Counted from the stretch's first letter, positions 24,273-32,439 are shown. The stretch: DNA of 32,510 bases from Flavobacteriales bacterium (GCA_020630395.1 JAHDBM010000024.1:1-32510), one strand, 5' to 3'. Notes: generated from the letters alone by a model not told the origin. Numbers and translations are program-made.

Positions 24273-24283
24273 TGATTATCATT
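24271..24283. promoter_or_regulatory. 13-bp palindrome overlapping the -33 element
   Basis: AATGATTATCATT is a perfect dyad around a central T. It equals the core of the Fur box consensus (ATGAT-n-ATCAT) and overlaps the -33 TTG of the promoter at 24243-24272, where a bound repressor would block transcription. The ligand could be Fur or the operon's own XRE regulator; the A+T-rich setting makes chance occurrence possible. Confidence 0.4.
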
Positions 24284-24357
24284 AATTTTTATATGTTAAA
24301 TATATATAAATTGTATTCATGTAACTTTAACTACTTTTACATTTTAGACATTCATTA

Positions 24358-25125
24358 ATGGTAAAAGCAAAAAAACACCTAGGTCAACACTTTCTTATTG
24401 ATGAGGAAGTAACAAAAAACATTGCAGAAGCATTACTATATACTGATAAGTATAATGATGTGCTAGAAGTAGGTCCTGGAACAGGAGCTGTTACAAAATA
24501 TTTACTTGAAGAAGACTTTAACCTTTCGGTAGTGGAAGTAGATCAAGAATCAATACACTATTTACAACAACATTACCCTAATTTAACGATTATAAATGAA
24601 GACTTTCTTAAGCTAGATACAGATGCTATTTATAAAAATAAACCAATAGGAGTTGTAGGAAATTTCCCTTACTACATATCTTCTCAGATATTATTTAAAG
24701 CTTATGAGAATCGAGATAAAATAGTTGAAGTAGTAGGTATGTTTCAAAAAGAAGTAGCGGTTAGAATTGCATCTGAACCGGGTAACAAAAGCTATGGTAT
24801 TTTAAGTGTTTTGCTACAAGCATTTTATGACATTGATTATTTGTTTACGGTTCACGAAGAAGCTTTTAATCCGCCTCCAAAAGTAAAATCTAGTGTAATT
24901 AGATTAACAAGGAATAATGTAAAACATCTTGATTGTGACGAAAAACTCTTTAAACAAGTCGTTAAAATGGGCTTTAATATGAGAAGAAAAACACTCCGGA
25001 ATTCGCTTAAAGCTATCCTGCATGATGACATTAGACACCAAGAAATATTTAGCAAACGACCAGAGCAATTAGGCGTTCAAGAATTTGTTGAAATTTGTAA
25101 ATTAGTTGAAGCGAATAAAAAATAA
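24358..25125 (+). CDS. rsmA: 16S rRNA (adenine1518-N6/adenine1519-N6)-dimethyltransferase
   Basis: A 255-residue SAM-dependent enzyme that dimethylates two adjacent adenosines in helix 45 of 16S rRNA, a late checkpoint in small-subunit assembly. Signatures: KKHLGQHFLID at the start, SAM-binding motif I EVGPGTGAVT at 37-46, VEVDQ at motif II, and the catalytic motif IV GNFPYYISS with Asn102. The C-terminal domain carries NPPPKVKSSVIRL and GFNMRRKTLRNSLK. It is followed by polA after 12 bp. An imperfect promoter (TTG at 24311, 18 nt, TACTTTTA at 24332) could serve it. Cytoplasmic. Confidence 0.97.
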   Translation: MVKAKKHLGQHFLIDEEVTKNIAEALLYTDKYNDVLEVGPGTGAVTKYLLEEDFNLSVVEVDQESIHYLQQHYPNLTIINEDFLKLDTDAIYKNKPIGVVGNFPYYISSQILFKAYENRDKIVEVVGMFQKEVAVRIASEPGNKSYGILSVLLQAFYDIDYLFTVHEEAFNPPPKVKSSVIRLTRNNVKHLDCDEKLFKQVVKMGFNMRRKTLRNSLKAILHDDIRHQEIFSKRPEQLGVQEFVEICKLVEANKK

Positions 25126-25137
25126 TAAACCAACCAC

Positions 25138-27924
25138 ATGGCTGAAGAAAAAAAACTATTTCTACTTGATGCTTACGCATTAATATATCGTTCTTATTAC
25201 GCATTTATTAAAAATCCTAGAGTTAATTCTAAAGGATTAAATACATCTGCCATATTTGGTTTTACAACCACCATGTTAGATGTAATAAAAAATCAAAAAC
25301 CCACACATCTTGCAGTTTGTTTTGATTATCCTGCAGCTACCCTTCGTCAGCAAGATTTTACTGCTTACAAAGCCAACAGACAAGAAACACCAGATGACAT
25401 TAAAAAATCTATTCCTATTATAATGGATATCGTTAAAGCGTTTAATATTCCTATTTTAATGAAAGAGGGATATGAAGCTGATGATGTAATTGGAACAATA
25501 GCAAAAAAAGCTGAGCAAGAAGGTTTTAAAACCTTCATGATGACCCCTGATAAGGATTTTGGTCAATTGGTAAGTGAAAATATATTTATGTATCGACCAG
25601 GAAGAGGGGGGAAACCTGCAGAAACATGGGGAATACCTGAAATATGTGAAAAATTTGAAGTAGAACATCCTTTACAAGTAATTGATATTTTAGGCTTATG
25701 GGGAGATGCGGTTGATAATATACCGGGCATACCTGGTATTGGAGAAAAAACATCTAAAAAATTAATTGCTAAATACGGAAGTATTGAAAATTTAATTGCC
25801 AATACAGATGATTTAAAAGGAAAGCAAAAAGAAAACGTAATTAATTTTGCCGAACAAGGTTTACTATCGAAACAATTAGCTACGATAATTCTGGATGTAG
25901 ATGTTCCCTTTGAAGAAGAAAATTTAATCATTTCTGAACCAAATCAAGATAAGGTAATAGAAATTTTTAGCGAATTAGAATTTAGAACTTTAGCTCAAAG
26001 GGCCTTTGGAGTTACCATTCAAAGTACAGCACCATCAACTAACGGTCAATTAGATATTTTTGGAGGTGGTGCATCCCAACAAGAAGAAGAAACAGTAACA
26101 CCTACCGAATTTAAAACCATTGAAACAACTGAACATACTTATCATTTAGTGAATAATGATAAAGCAATAGATGATTTAATTTTGATTTTATCTAAACAGC
26201 CTTCTTTCTGTTTTGATACAGAGACAACCGGATTAGATCCTCTATTGGCTAAAATAGTAGGGATGTCCTTTTCTTTTAAGAAAGGTGAAGCCTATTATGT
26301 ACCAGTATCTCAAGATGAGAAAGAAGCTATGTCATTAATGAGCAAGTTTAAATCTCTTTTCGAAAATGAAGCAATCGAAAAAGTTGCGCATAACATCAAG
26401 TATGATTTAGCTATTTTAAAGAATTATGAAATTAATACCAAAGGGCATTTCTTTGATACTATGATCGCTCATTATCTTATTAAACCAGATATGAGGCATA
26501 ATATGGATATATTGGCTGAGACTTATTTAGGTTATACGCCAATATCTATTGAAAGTATTATAGGTAAAAAAGGAAAAAACCAGCTAAACATGGCTGATCT
26601 TGAACCAGAAAAGGTAGTAGATTATGCAAGTGAGGATGCTGACATTACCTGGCAACTAAAAGAAGTTTTCGACAAACAAGTAAAAGAATCTCATTTATCT
26701 TCTATATATAACGATATCGAATTTCCATTAGTAAATGTGCTAGAAAAAATGGAACGAGAGGGTGTATTTCTTGATAAAGAAGCTTTAGCTATTTTTTCTA
26801 AAGAATTAGAAAACGACTTAGCAAGCTATCAAGCTAAGATTTTTGAACTATCTGGAGAGGAGTTTAATATCGATAGTCCAAGGCAATTGGGAGAAGTACT
26901 ATTTGATAAGATGGTCATCTCTACTAAAGCGAAAAAGACCAAAACCGGACAATATTCTACCAATGAAGAAACGTTAGTTAAGCTTCAAGATAAACATGAA
27001 ATTATAGGGGTAATACTTGATTATCGATCTACTAAAAAATTAAAATCTACTTATGTAGATGCTTTACCTTTATTAATTAACGAAAAAACAGGTAGGCTAC
27101 ACACCAACTACATGCAAACTGTTGCGGCAACTGGTCGATTAAGCTCGGTTAATCCTAACCTACAAAACATTCCTATTAGAACAGAGAAAGGAAGAGCTAT
27201 ACGTAAAGCGTTTATCCCAAAAGATGAAAACCACACCTTACTAGCTGCTGATTATTCTCAAATTGAGTTACGTATTATTGCCGCACTTAGTGAAGATGCT
27301 GATATGATAGAAGCTTTTAAAACTGGAACTGATATTCACTCGGTTACTGCCTCTAAGGTATTTGGTGTTGACTTAAGAGATGTAGACCGTGACATGCGTA
27401 GCAAAGCAAAAATGGTGAATTTTGGAATCATATACGGCATCTCTGCATTTGGATTAAGCCAAAGGTTATCGATACCAAGAAAAGAAGCTAAAACTATTAT
27501 TGACAATTATTTTGCTCAATACAGCAAAGTAAAGGAGTATATGGATAATGCAATTCTTGTTGCTCGTGAAAAAGGATACGTAGAAACCTTATTGGGAAGA
27601 AGAAGAAACTTAAAGGACATTAATTCTCCTAATGCGATTGTAAGAGGACATGCAGAGCGTAATGCTATTAATGCTCCTATACAAGGAACTGCTGCTGATA
27701 TTATTAAAATAGCCATGATTAATATTGATCGTGTGTTTACAGAGAAAAACATACAATCTAAAATGATTTTGCAAGTACATGATGAACTTGTATTTGATGT
27801 ATTAAAAACTGAAGTTGACCAGGTACAAGAGATTGTACAACACGAAATGGAAAATGCGGTTAATATTGCTGTACCATTAACTGTTGAGTATAGCACAGGT
27901 GAAAATTGGCTGGAAGCGCATTGA
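25138..27924 (+). CDS. polA: DNA polymerase I
   Basis: A 928-residue enzyme for Okazaki-fragment maturation and repair. Residues 1-300 are the 5'-3' FEN-like exonuclease (LFLLDAYALIYRSYYAF, EADDVIG, TPDKDFGQL, WGDAVDNIPGIPGIGEKT). Residues about 340-530 are a 3'-5' exonuclease with intact acidic residues: FDTETTGLD (Asp360), HNIKYDLAIL and YASEDADITW, so proofreading is expected. The polymerase domain holds motif A DYSQIELR (Asp705), motif B RSKAKMVNFGIIYG and motif C QVHDELVFD (Asp882). Length is as in E. coli. Co-transcribed with rsmA. Confidence 0.98.
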   Translation: MAEEKKLFLLDAYALIYRSYYAFIKNPRVNSKGLNTSAIFGFTTTMLDVIKNQKPTHLAVCFDYPAATLRQQDFTAYKANRQETPDDIKKSIPIIMDIVKAFNIPILMKEGYEADDVIGTIAKKAEQEGFKTFMMTPDKDFGQLVSENIFMYRPGRGGKPAETWGIPEICEKFEVEHPLQVIDILGLWGDAVDNIPGIPGIGEKTSKKLIAKYGSIENLIANTDDLKGKQKENVINFAEQGLLSKQLATIILDVDVPFEEENLIISEPNQDKVIEIFSELEFRTLAQRAFGVTIQSTAPSTNGQLDIFGGGASQQEEETVTPTEFKTIETTEHTYHLVNNDKAIDDLILILSKQPSFCFDTETTGLDPLLAKIVGMSFSFKKGEAYYVPVSQDEKEAMSLMSKFKSLFENEAIEKVAHNIKYDLAILKNYEINTKGHFFDTMIAHYLIKPDMRHNMDILAETYLGYTPISIESIIGKKGKNQLNMADLEPEKVVDYASEDADITWQLKEVFDKQVKESHLSSIYNDIEFPLVNVLEKMEREGVFLDKEALAIFSKELENDLASYQAKIFELSGEEFNIDSPRQLGEVLFDKMVISTKAKKTKTGQYSTNEETLVKLQDKHEIIGVILDYRSTKKLKSTYVDALPLLINEKTGRLHTNYMQTVAATGRLSSVNPNLQNIPIRTEKGRAIRKAFIPKDENHTLLAADYSQIELRIIAALSEDADMIEAFKTGTDIHSVTASKVFGVDLRDVDRDMRSKAKMVNFGIIYGISAFGLSQRLSIPRKEAKTIIDNYFAQYSKVKEYMDNAILVAREKGYVETLLGRRRNLKDINSPNAIVRGHAERNAINAPIQGTAADIIKIAMINIDRVFTEKNIQSKMILQVHDELVFDVLKTEVDQVQEIVQHEMENAVNIAVPLTVEYSTGENWLEAH

Positions 27925-27986
27925 TTTTTTTTAGATTGTTAGATTTTCGGATAACTAGATAATGGATTATCAGACAGTAAAAAGAA

Positions 27987-28493
27987 ATGACTAAACTAGA
28001 AGACATAATAGACCATATTCCATATCACAATGAAATTGAATCGTTTAATTATGATTTAGTTGTTGATTGGGCAATAAACCTTATAAAAAACAATCAAGAA
28101 TCGGAAAATATTTTTATGCTAACATCTTTCACTAAGCCAGTTGACTCTCAAGAAATAAAGCCTTTTTTAAGTTTAGTTCTTGAAGATTTAGATATTGAAG
28201 AAAAAAAAGGAAAAGAGGCTACACTAAATCTTATAAAATATTATCTATTAAAAGTAATTGAATTACCATCAGAAGACACTCTTAATCCACTATATAAATT
28301 GTTTCTAGAAAGAGATGGATTTGGCTCTGATCCTTTCGAGTTGTCTTATTTTTATTTTTTATATCATTCTTATGGTGAGATAAAGGAATTTAATAACTGT
28401 TATTACATAGAAGATGTTAGTCCAGCTAGCATTGATCTTGTTTCAAGAGAAAAGGCAAGACACTGGCTTGCAAACTTTAGAAATATTTTATGA
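27987..28493 (+). CDS. Unknown 168-residue acidic helical protein
   Basis: Not recognised. No signal peptide or transmembrane helix; strongly acidic, mostly helical in appearance. The stretch ESENIFMLTSFTKPVDSQEI (about 38-57) recalls short helical modules seen in Bacteroidota immunity-like proteins, but this is weak. Its C terminus is YIEDVSPASIDLVSREKARH followed by WLANF. It begins 62 bp after polA in a gap with TTAGATTGTTAGATTTT and a GATAAT/ATTATC dyad. Its stop overlaps by ATGA with the start of a truncated globin copy (28490-28567), which is the notable feature of its context. Confidence 0.75.
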   Translation: MTKLEDIIDHIPYHNEIESFNYDLVVDWAINLIKNNQESENIFMLTSFTKPVDSQEIKPFLSLVLEDLDIEEKKGKEATLNLIKYYLLKVIELPSEDTLNPLYKLFLERDGFGSDPFELSYFYFLYHSYGEIKEFNNCYYIEDVSPASIDLVSREKARHWLANFRNIL

Positions 28494-28567
28494 AAGACAT
28501 AAAAACAAAAGAAGACATTAAACTTATGGTGAATACCTTTTACGAAAAGGTTAACCAAGACAAATAA
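28490..28567 (+). pseudogene. Remnant of a globin gene 5' end (25 codons)
   Basis: ATG at 28490 opens a 25-codon frame ending TAA at 28565-28567. It matches the first 25 codons of the intact globin at 28817: 20 of 25 residues agree (e.g. EDIKLMV and FYEKVNQD are shared) and 64 of 78 bases agree. After the stop the similarity fades quickly. Several differences are silent, so the copies have diverged as coding DNA or come from different lineages. Its ATG overlaps the stop of the 168-residue gene (ATGA), the same junction that the intact globin shows with its own upstream neighbour. It is taken as a leftover of an insertion or recombination event rather than a functional peptide. Confidence 0.8.
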
Positions 28568-28616
28568 ATACTTACATTAAACTGATTACGTTTTCCAAAA
28601 TTTAATATTAATAGGC

Positions 28617-28820
28617 ATGGAAGATATGGGAAATATAATATGGGGTATACTTGAAGGGCTACACAATATAATTGGAGGGAATATCAGATGGTTTATTTTT
28701 AAAAACAAATCCAGAAAAGAATATAAAAGTCAATTTGTATTAAATTTAATAGTTACACTTTCTCTTCTGTTTATAGTAGCATATATTATTATACTAATTG
28801 CTGATAAAGTTAATTCATGA
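28617..28820 (+). CDS. Small single-pass membrane protein, inserted before globin
   Basis: A 67-residue protein with an amphipathic N-terminal half (GNIIWGILEGLHNIIGGNIR), a basic middle (FKNKSRKEYKSQ) and one transmembrane helix (about 42-62, LNLIVTLSLLFIVAYIIILI). ATG at 28617 and at 28626 are both possible starts. Its stop overlaps the globin start (ATGA at 28817-28820), so translation is probably coupled. The function is unknown; proteins of this look occur in Bacteroidota as orphan small membrane proteins. Together with the upstream globin remnant it looks like cargo brought in ahead of the globin gene. Confidence 0.7.
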   Translation: MEDMGNIIWGILEGLHNIIGGNIRWFIFKNKSRKEYKSQFVLNLIVTLSLLFIVAYIIILIADKVNS

Positions 28821-29179
28821 AAGACATCCAAACTCCAGAAGACATTAAACTAATGGTTGATAGGTTTTACGAAAAGGTTAACCAGGATGAATTATTGTCT
28901 AATATTTTTAACGATTTTGCTAGAATAGATTGGGATGCTCATTTACCAAGAATGTATAATTTTTGGAATACTGTTTTGCTCTCTAAAGGGGATTATAAAG
29001 GGAGTCCGTTCCAAAAGCATGTTCCACTTCCCATTAATAGCGAACACTTTGAAAGATGGCTATCCCTTTTTCACTCCAATATAGATGAACATTTTAAAGG
29101 TTTGGTTGCAGAAGATGCAAAAAAAGTTGCCTCCACAATCGGGGCAACTTTTCAAGCTAAGCTTAAACATATGAGGTGA
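28817..29179 (+). CDS. Group III truncated haemoglobin
   Basis: A 120-residue globin with the 2-on-2 truncated fold. Blocks fit group III: IKLMVDRFYEKVNQDELLSN in helices A-B, LPRMYNFWNTVLL in the B-C/E region, then PFQKHVPLPINSEHFERW with His77 as the likely proximal haem ligand and His68 nearby, and a closing helix DAKKVASTIGATFQAKLKHM. Members bind haem and O2/NO and are thought to act in nitrosative or redox chemistry; the exact role is uncertain. Translation is coupled to the small membrane protein by an ATGA overlap. A diverged copy of its first 25 codons lies 327 bp upstream. Confidence 0.92.
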   Translation: MKDIQTPEDIKLMVDRFYEKVNQDELLSNIFNDFARIDWDAHLPRMYNFWNTVLLSKGDYKGSPFQKHVPLPINSEHFERWLSLFHSNIDEHFKGLVAEDAKKVASTIGATFQAKLKHMR

Positions 29180-29194
29180 ATTATTTATTTTGTT

Positions 29195-29202
29195 TATATT
29201 TG
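29195..29202 (+). promoter_or_regulatory. Candidate -7 element of the outer-membrane protein gene
   Basis: TATATTTG fits TAnnTTTG and lies 25 bp before the ATG at 29228. No -33 TTG at the expected spacing. Confidence 0.4.
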
Positions 29203-29227
29203 ATTGTTAAAAAATTAAACAAAAAAA

Positions 29228-30058
29228 ATGAAACCCTATATAATCAGCATATTAATTTTAATACCGTTCATCAATTTTTCACAGGACACTATAACCAAAT
29301 CTAAAAATATTAAAATAAGTACTGTCGCAGAATTAGGTTTTCTTGGTGTTCTAGATCATAAAATTCAATTTAGTCAAAACGGTACTTATTTTGATTATGT
29401 TAAAGATGGCGGACAAGATGTTGTTTTTCCTATAAGCCGATTATCAACAGAACTAGAATGGAATAAACAAAATACAGTATACTTCCTTTATCAACCTCTT
29501 CGAATAGAATCTCAAGTATTGTTAAAAGAAGATTTATTAGTAGATAGCTTAACTTTTCCTGCATCAACTAAACTAAATTTATTATATAATTTTCCCTTTT
29601 ATAGAATAAGTTATACCAGAGAGTTGATAAAAAACGTGAATAAATTTTCGTTTCAGTTAGGAGGTAGTATACAATTAAGAAATGCTACCATAAATTTTGA
29701 ATCTGGTGACGGTAGTCTTTTTAGAACAAACCGTGACATTGGTATTGTTCCTGCTTTAAAAATCAAAACTACGTACTTTGTAAATGAATTCGTTTATACA
29801 GAATTAGAAGCAGATGGTATTTACGCCCCTGTAAGCTATTTAAATGGAAGTGATAATGAAGTTGTAGGCGCTATTTTAGACGCAAGTATTCGAACAGGTT
29901 TAAATATTAATCAAAACCTCAGCTCATTTTTTAATCTTCGTTATTTAGGTGGTGGAGCGGTTGGAACCTCTGAAAATGATCCCGGACCTGGTGATGGCTA
30001 CGTTAGAAACTGGTTAAACTTTTTAACGGTTTCGATTGGAGCTAAGTATAGTTGGTAA
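29228..30058 (+). CDS. Predicted outer-membrane beta-barrel protein
   Basis: A 276-residue protein with signal peptide MKPYIISILILIPFINFSQ. The mature part alternates polar and hydrophobic residues in strand-like segments (e.g. RISYTRELIKNVNKFSFQLG, TGLNINQNLSSFFNLRYLGG) and ends TVSIGAKYSW, a C-terminal aromatic of the kind recognised by BamA. An insert EVVGAILDASIR and a GTSENDPGPGDGY loop suggest external loops. No enzymatic motif. It may be a porin-like or hypothetical barrel; the ligand is unknown. Converges with the barrel gene at 30116-30655. Confidence 0.8.
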   Translation: MKPYIISILILIPFINFSQDTITKSKNIKISTVAELGFLGVLDHKIQFSQNGTYFDYVKDGGQDVVFPISRLSTELEWNKQNTVYFLYQPLRIESQVLLKEDLLVDSLTFPASTKLNLLYNFPFYRISYTRELIKNVNKFSFQLGGSIQLRNATINFESGDGSLFRTNRDIGIVPALKIKTTYFVNEFVYTELEADGIYAPVSYLNGSDNEVVGAILDASIRTGLNINQNLSSFFNLRYLGGGAVGTSENDPGPGDGYVRNWLNFLTVSIGAKYSW

Positions 30059-30115
30059 TCTAATACATAAAGGTTAGTATAAGTTAGCTTTTACTCGTTT
30101 TTAATTTGGATTACT

Positions 30116-30655
30116 TTAGTTAAACGTAAAACCAACTGATAAAAAAGCACGAAAACCAATTTGGTCAGGTCCGTAATCATTTACTTTAGCTGATAACTTA
30201 AAAGTCCAAATATTGTTGTTTTCTTTTCTAACAGCTAATCCGCTTGACAACAATAAAGACTGTCCGGATGTTTCAGTTGCCTTATGAAAATCCACTCCAT
30301 ATCTTAATCCTAATACGGGAGATATTTTGTCTTTGTAAGGAATTACTTGGAAATCTAAGAAAACAGGAATATTTCTTTCTCCAAAAGAATTTTCTAAACC
30401 AATTCCGGCCCCAACACATACAACATCTTTAATGTTAACACCATTCACAATATCAACTCCTACATTTATAGCAGGGTAAATAAGTATAAATTCCATACCT
30501 AAATATCCATTTACATTACTATACATGCTATAAGTTGACCTTTCCTTCTTAGTGTTTAAATCATTAGAGTTATTAGTAGTAGTTTGAGCAAAAGAATGAT
30601 TGTTTACAGTGAAAAAACTAGTAACTGATAATATTAATATTTTTATACCTTTCAT
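30116..30655 (-). CDS. Small outer-membrane beta-barrel protein
   Basis: With ATG at 30655 the protein has 179 residues: signal peptide MKGIKILILSVTSFFTVNNH ending near SFAQ, a Thr/Asn/Ser-rich linker, then strands such as GYLGMEFILIYPAINVGVDI, ISPVLGLRYGVDF and FRAFLSVGFTFN with a terminal aromatic two from the end. A longer frame up to 30745 adds 30 residues without signal-peptide character, so the downstream Met is preferred. Membership of a specific family is not clear. Divergent from the DUF1456 gene by about 100 bp. Confidence 0.78.
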   Translation of the reverse strand: MKGIKILILSVTSFFTVNNHSFAQTTTNNSNDLNTKKERSTYSMYSNVNGYLGMEFILIYPAINVGVDIVNGVNIKDVVCVGAGIGLENSFGERNIPVFLDFQVIPYKDKISPVLGLRYGVDFHKATETSGQSLLLSSGLAVRKENNNIWTFKLSAKVNDYGPDQIGFRAFLSVGFTFN

Positions 30656-30757
30656 TTTTGAATATTTAAAATTACAAATTGAGATGTTCAAATAGTCTGC
30701 CAAAGTAATGAAAAGAGTTAAAAAGGACGTATATTTATAAAACAATTCAAAGTAATT

Positions 30758-31153
30758 ATGACCAATAACGATATTTTCAAAAAATTACGAGTAGCCCTTA
30801 AAATGAAGGACACTGATATACTAGAAGTGTTAAAGCTTGTTGATTTTAAAATATCTAAGAGTGAGTTGGGTGCTATTTTCCAAGCGGAAGACCATCCTAA
30901 CTATCGTCCTTGCGGAGATCAATTATTGCGTAATTTTTTAAATGGTCTTATTATCCACAAAAGAGGTGTTAGACCAAGAAAAGGAGAGGAACAAAACAGT
31001 AATAAAAAACACGAAAGCCCTAATAAATCTTTTAACAAAAAAACTTCCTCAAAATCTTCATTTAAAAAGAAAGATTACAATAAAAGTGATGATTTAATAA
31101 AGGTTTATAAAGATGATGGTGATAAACCTTTTAAGAGACGAAAGAAGAATTAA
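30758..31153 (+). CDS. Half-length DUF1456 (YehS-like) protein with basic tail
   Basis: A 131-residue protein. Residues 1-72 form one DUF1456 unit: NNDIFKKLRVALKMKDTDIL, FKISKSELGAIFQAEDHPNY and CGDQLLRNFLNGLI. By comparison with E. coli YehS, which has two such units, this one aligns with the second. The remainder (73-131) is a low-complexity Lys/Ser/Asn/Asp tail (KKTSSKSSFKKKDYNKSDD and similar), likely disordered and possibly nucleic-acid binding. Function of DUF1456 is unknown. It converges with the M15 gene and overlaps its 3' end by 4 bp. Confidence 0.85.
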   Translation: MTNNDIFKKLRVALKMKDTDILEVLKLVDFKISKSELGAIFQAEDHPNYRPCGDQLLRNFLNGLIIHKRGVRPRKGEEQNSNKKHESPNKSFNKKTSSKSSFKKKDYNKSDDLIKVYKDDGDKPFKRRKKN

Positions 31154-31920
31154 TCTTCATAGTTTTTCACATCATTTGCTACACCATTTACATGATCTTC
31201 TATAACATTTAAAGAATCAGCATATTTTGCTCCTTTAAATCCACTAATCGTTTTATAGGTTATATTTTCATTATAGTATAGAAGGTATTTACTTGCTAAA
31301 GACAAATAAGACCAGTGCCATTTTTCTAATTCATACCCTCCCCTGTTTTCATGTGCATCATATACTTGATAGAATCCAAATCTATTGGCATTCATTACTA
31401 ACCAATCATATTCTTGCCTACCTTTACCTTTTTCAAAGTAATCATTTTCAACACTATTAATATCAACATCTGTTCCCCAATGATGCCTTGATGTTGTTGG
31501 CATAGCACTATACTTCATTATCTCCTTAACTCTATCTATTTTAGACAGATATTCATACTTTTTCCATTTCCTATTCCAAATCCATTTTTGTTCTTCAAAG
31601 TTTCTCGTGCCAGATATAACTTTCAGGACTACATCATCCTTTAATGCTGAATCATGCATACGTTTAAAAGCTTTAGCTACTTCTTTTTTCAAGTAAACCT
31701 TTTTATTACTATAAGAATCAGCCAATACAATAAAACTAGTATCTGTTCTATAATTAAATTTTCCTATTACTAAATCGTTAGTAATAGGATTGATTTTATT
31801 ATTTAATGTTTCCATTTTTGGTTTTTCAACCACATTTTTCTGCTCTTTTCTTTTTTTAGAACATGAAAAGAAAAACAATACATTTAAGAACATCAAAAAC
31901 CTAAAATCTATGGTTATCAT
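31150..31920 (-). CDS. M15-family D,D-carboxypeptidase-like lipoprotein
   Basis: A 256-residue VanY/DdcY-type zinc peptidase predicted to trim peptidoglycan stem peptides in the periplasm. Lipoprotein signal FLMFLNVLFFFSCSKK (Cys20). The zinc site is S-R-H-H-W-G-T-D-V-D with His146 and Asp153, and the catalytic Glu199 and ligand His202 in ELEKWHWSY; VISGTRNFEEQKWIW is the conserved substrate-side block. All key residues are present. Preceded by 100 bp of A+T-rich DNA with no consensus promoter. It overlaps the DUF1456 gene end by 4 bp, so the two messages converge. Confidence 0.92.
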   Translation of the reverse strand: MITIDFRFLMFLNVLFFFSCSKKRKEQKNVVEKPKMETLNNKINPITNDLVIGKFNYRTDTSFIVLADSYSNKKVYLKKEVAKAFKRMHDSALKDDVVLKVISGTRNFEEQKWIWNRKWKKYEYLSKIDRVKEIMKYSAMPTTSRHHWGTDVDINSVENDYFEKGKGRQEYDWLVMNANRFGFYQVYDAHENRGGYELEKWHWSYLSLASKYLLYYNENITYKTISGFKGAKYADSLNVIEDHVNGVANDVKNYED

Positions 31921-32020
31921 ATTTATTTTTGTTTAGGAAATGTAAAAAGGATGAAAAGTAACATCTTCATCTTTTATTATTGAAAACCAATATAGAATCA
32001 ATCTAATATATAACTCAAAA

Positions 32021-32426
32021 TCATTTAATTGGAACTAATATAATTTCATCATCTAATAATTCATCTATTTTTATTTTAACTAGACTCCCATCCGGATCCT
32101 CCCAATAAACCCTATTTTGCTTAACAAATGAAACTTCAGTAGAATTTGAAATTTTTTGAAGTTGGGTTTTACCCCGAAGATCTCCAGAGCTTGTAGGTCC
32201 ATTAATATAATAAACTATAGCGTTTTTTATTAACTTTCGAGTTGCATGACATGTAAAAACCTAAACCCTTTTCTGAATAGACAAACCTCAAAAAATACAT
32301 GTCTTTATAATAGACAATAGATGGAGATTCTTTAAACATATTATCATTATGCGACACAATGCTTTTTTTTGACAAGCAACTAGTCAGAGTAATTAATCCA
32401 AATGTTATACAAAACAACTTATTCAT
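32021..32426 (-). pseudogene. Small lipoprotein gene with a frameshift
   Basis: ATG at 32426 encodes a lipoprotein signal (LFCITFGLITLTSC, Cys17) and a frame that stops after 74 codons at 32202. Coding-like sequence continues in the next frame (AIVYYINGPTSSGDLRGKTQ ... RVYWEDPDGSLVKIKIDE ...) and ends TGA at 32023-32021. Removing one A from the run of six (T6 at 32223-32228 on the plus strand) joins the two frames into a 134-residue protein. So either the gene is broken or slips at this tract, or the sequence has a homopolymer error. The family is not recognised. Its start lies 14 bp after the stop of the gene entering from the right edge, suggesting one operon. Confidence 0.65.
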
Positions 32427-32439
32427 GAGTCTATCTTTA

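Noticed and set aside
25456-25931. Two minus frames inside polA
   Set aside because: They are antisense to the 5' nuclease domain and overlap each other in different frames.
27516-27896. 126-codon minus frame inside polA
   Set aside because: Antisense to polymerase motif C and its surroundings; Cys/Ser/Thr-rich translation typical of a shadow.
27946-27986. GATAAT/ATTATC dyad and TTAGATT direct repeats after polA as a terminator or attachment site
   Set aside because: The stem is only 6 bp with a 2-nt centre and no T-run; no integrase or matching second site in the window.
30244-30432. Plus frame opposite the small barrel gene
   Set aside because: Overlaps the coding strand of the barrel protein and lacks any recognisable feature.
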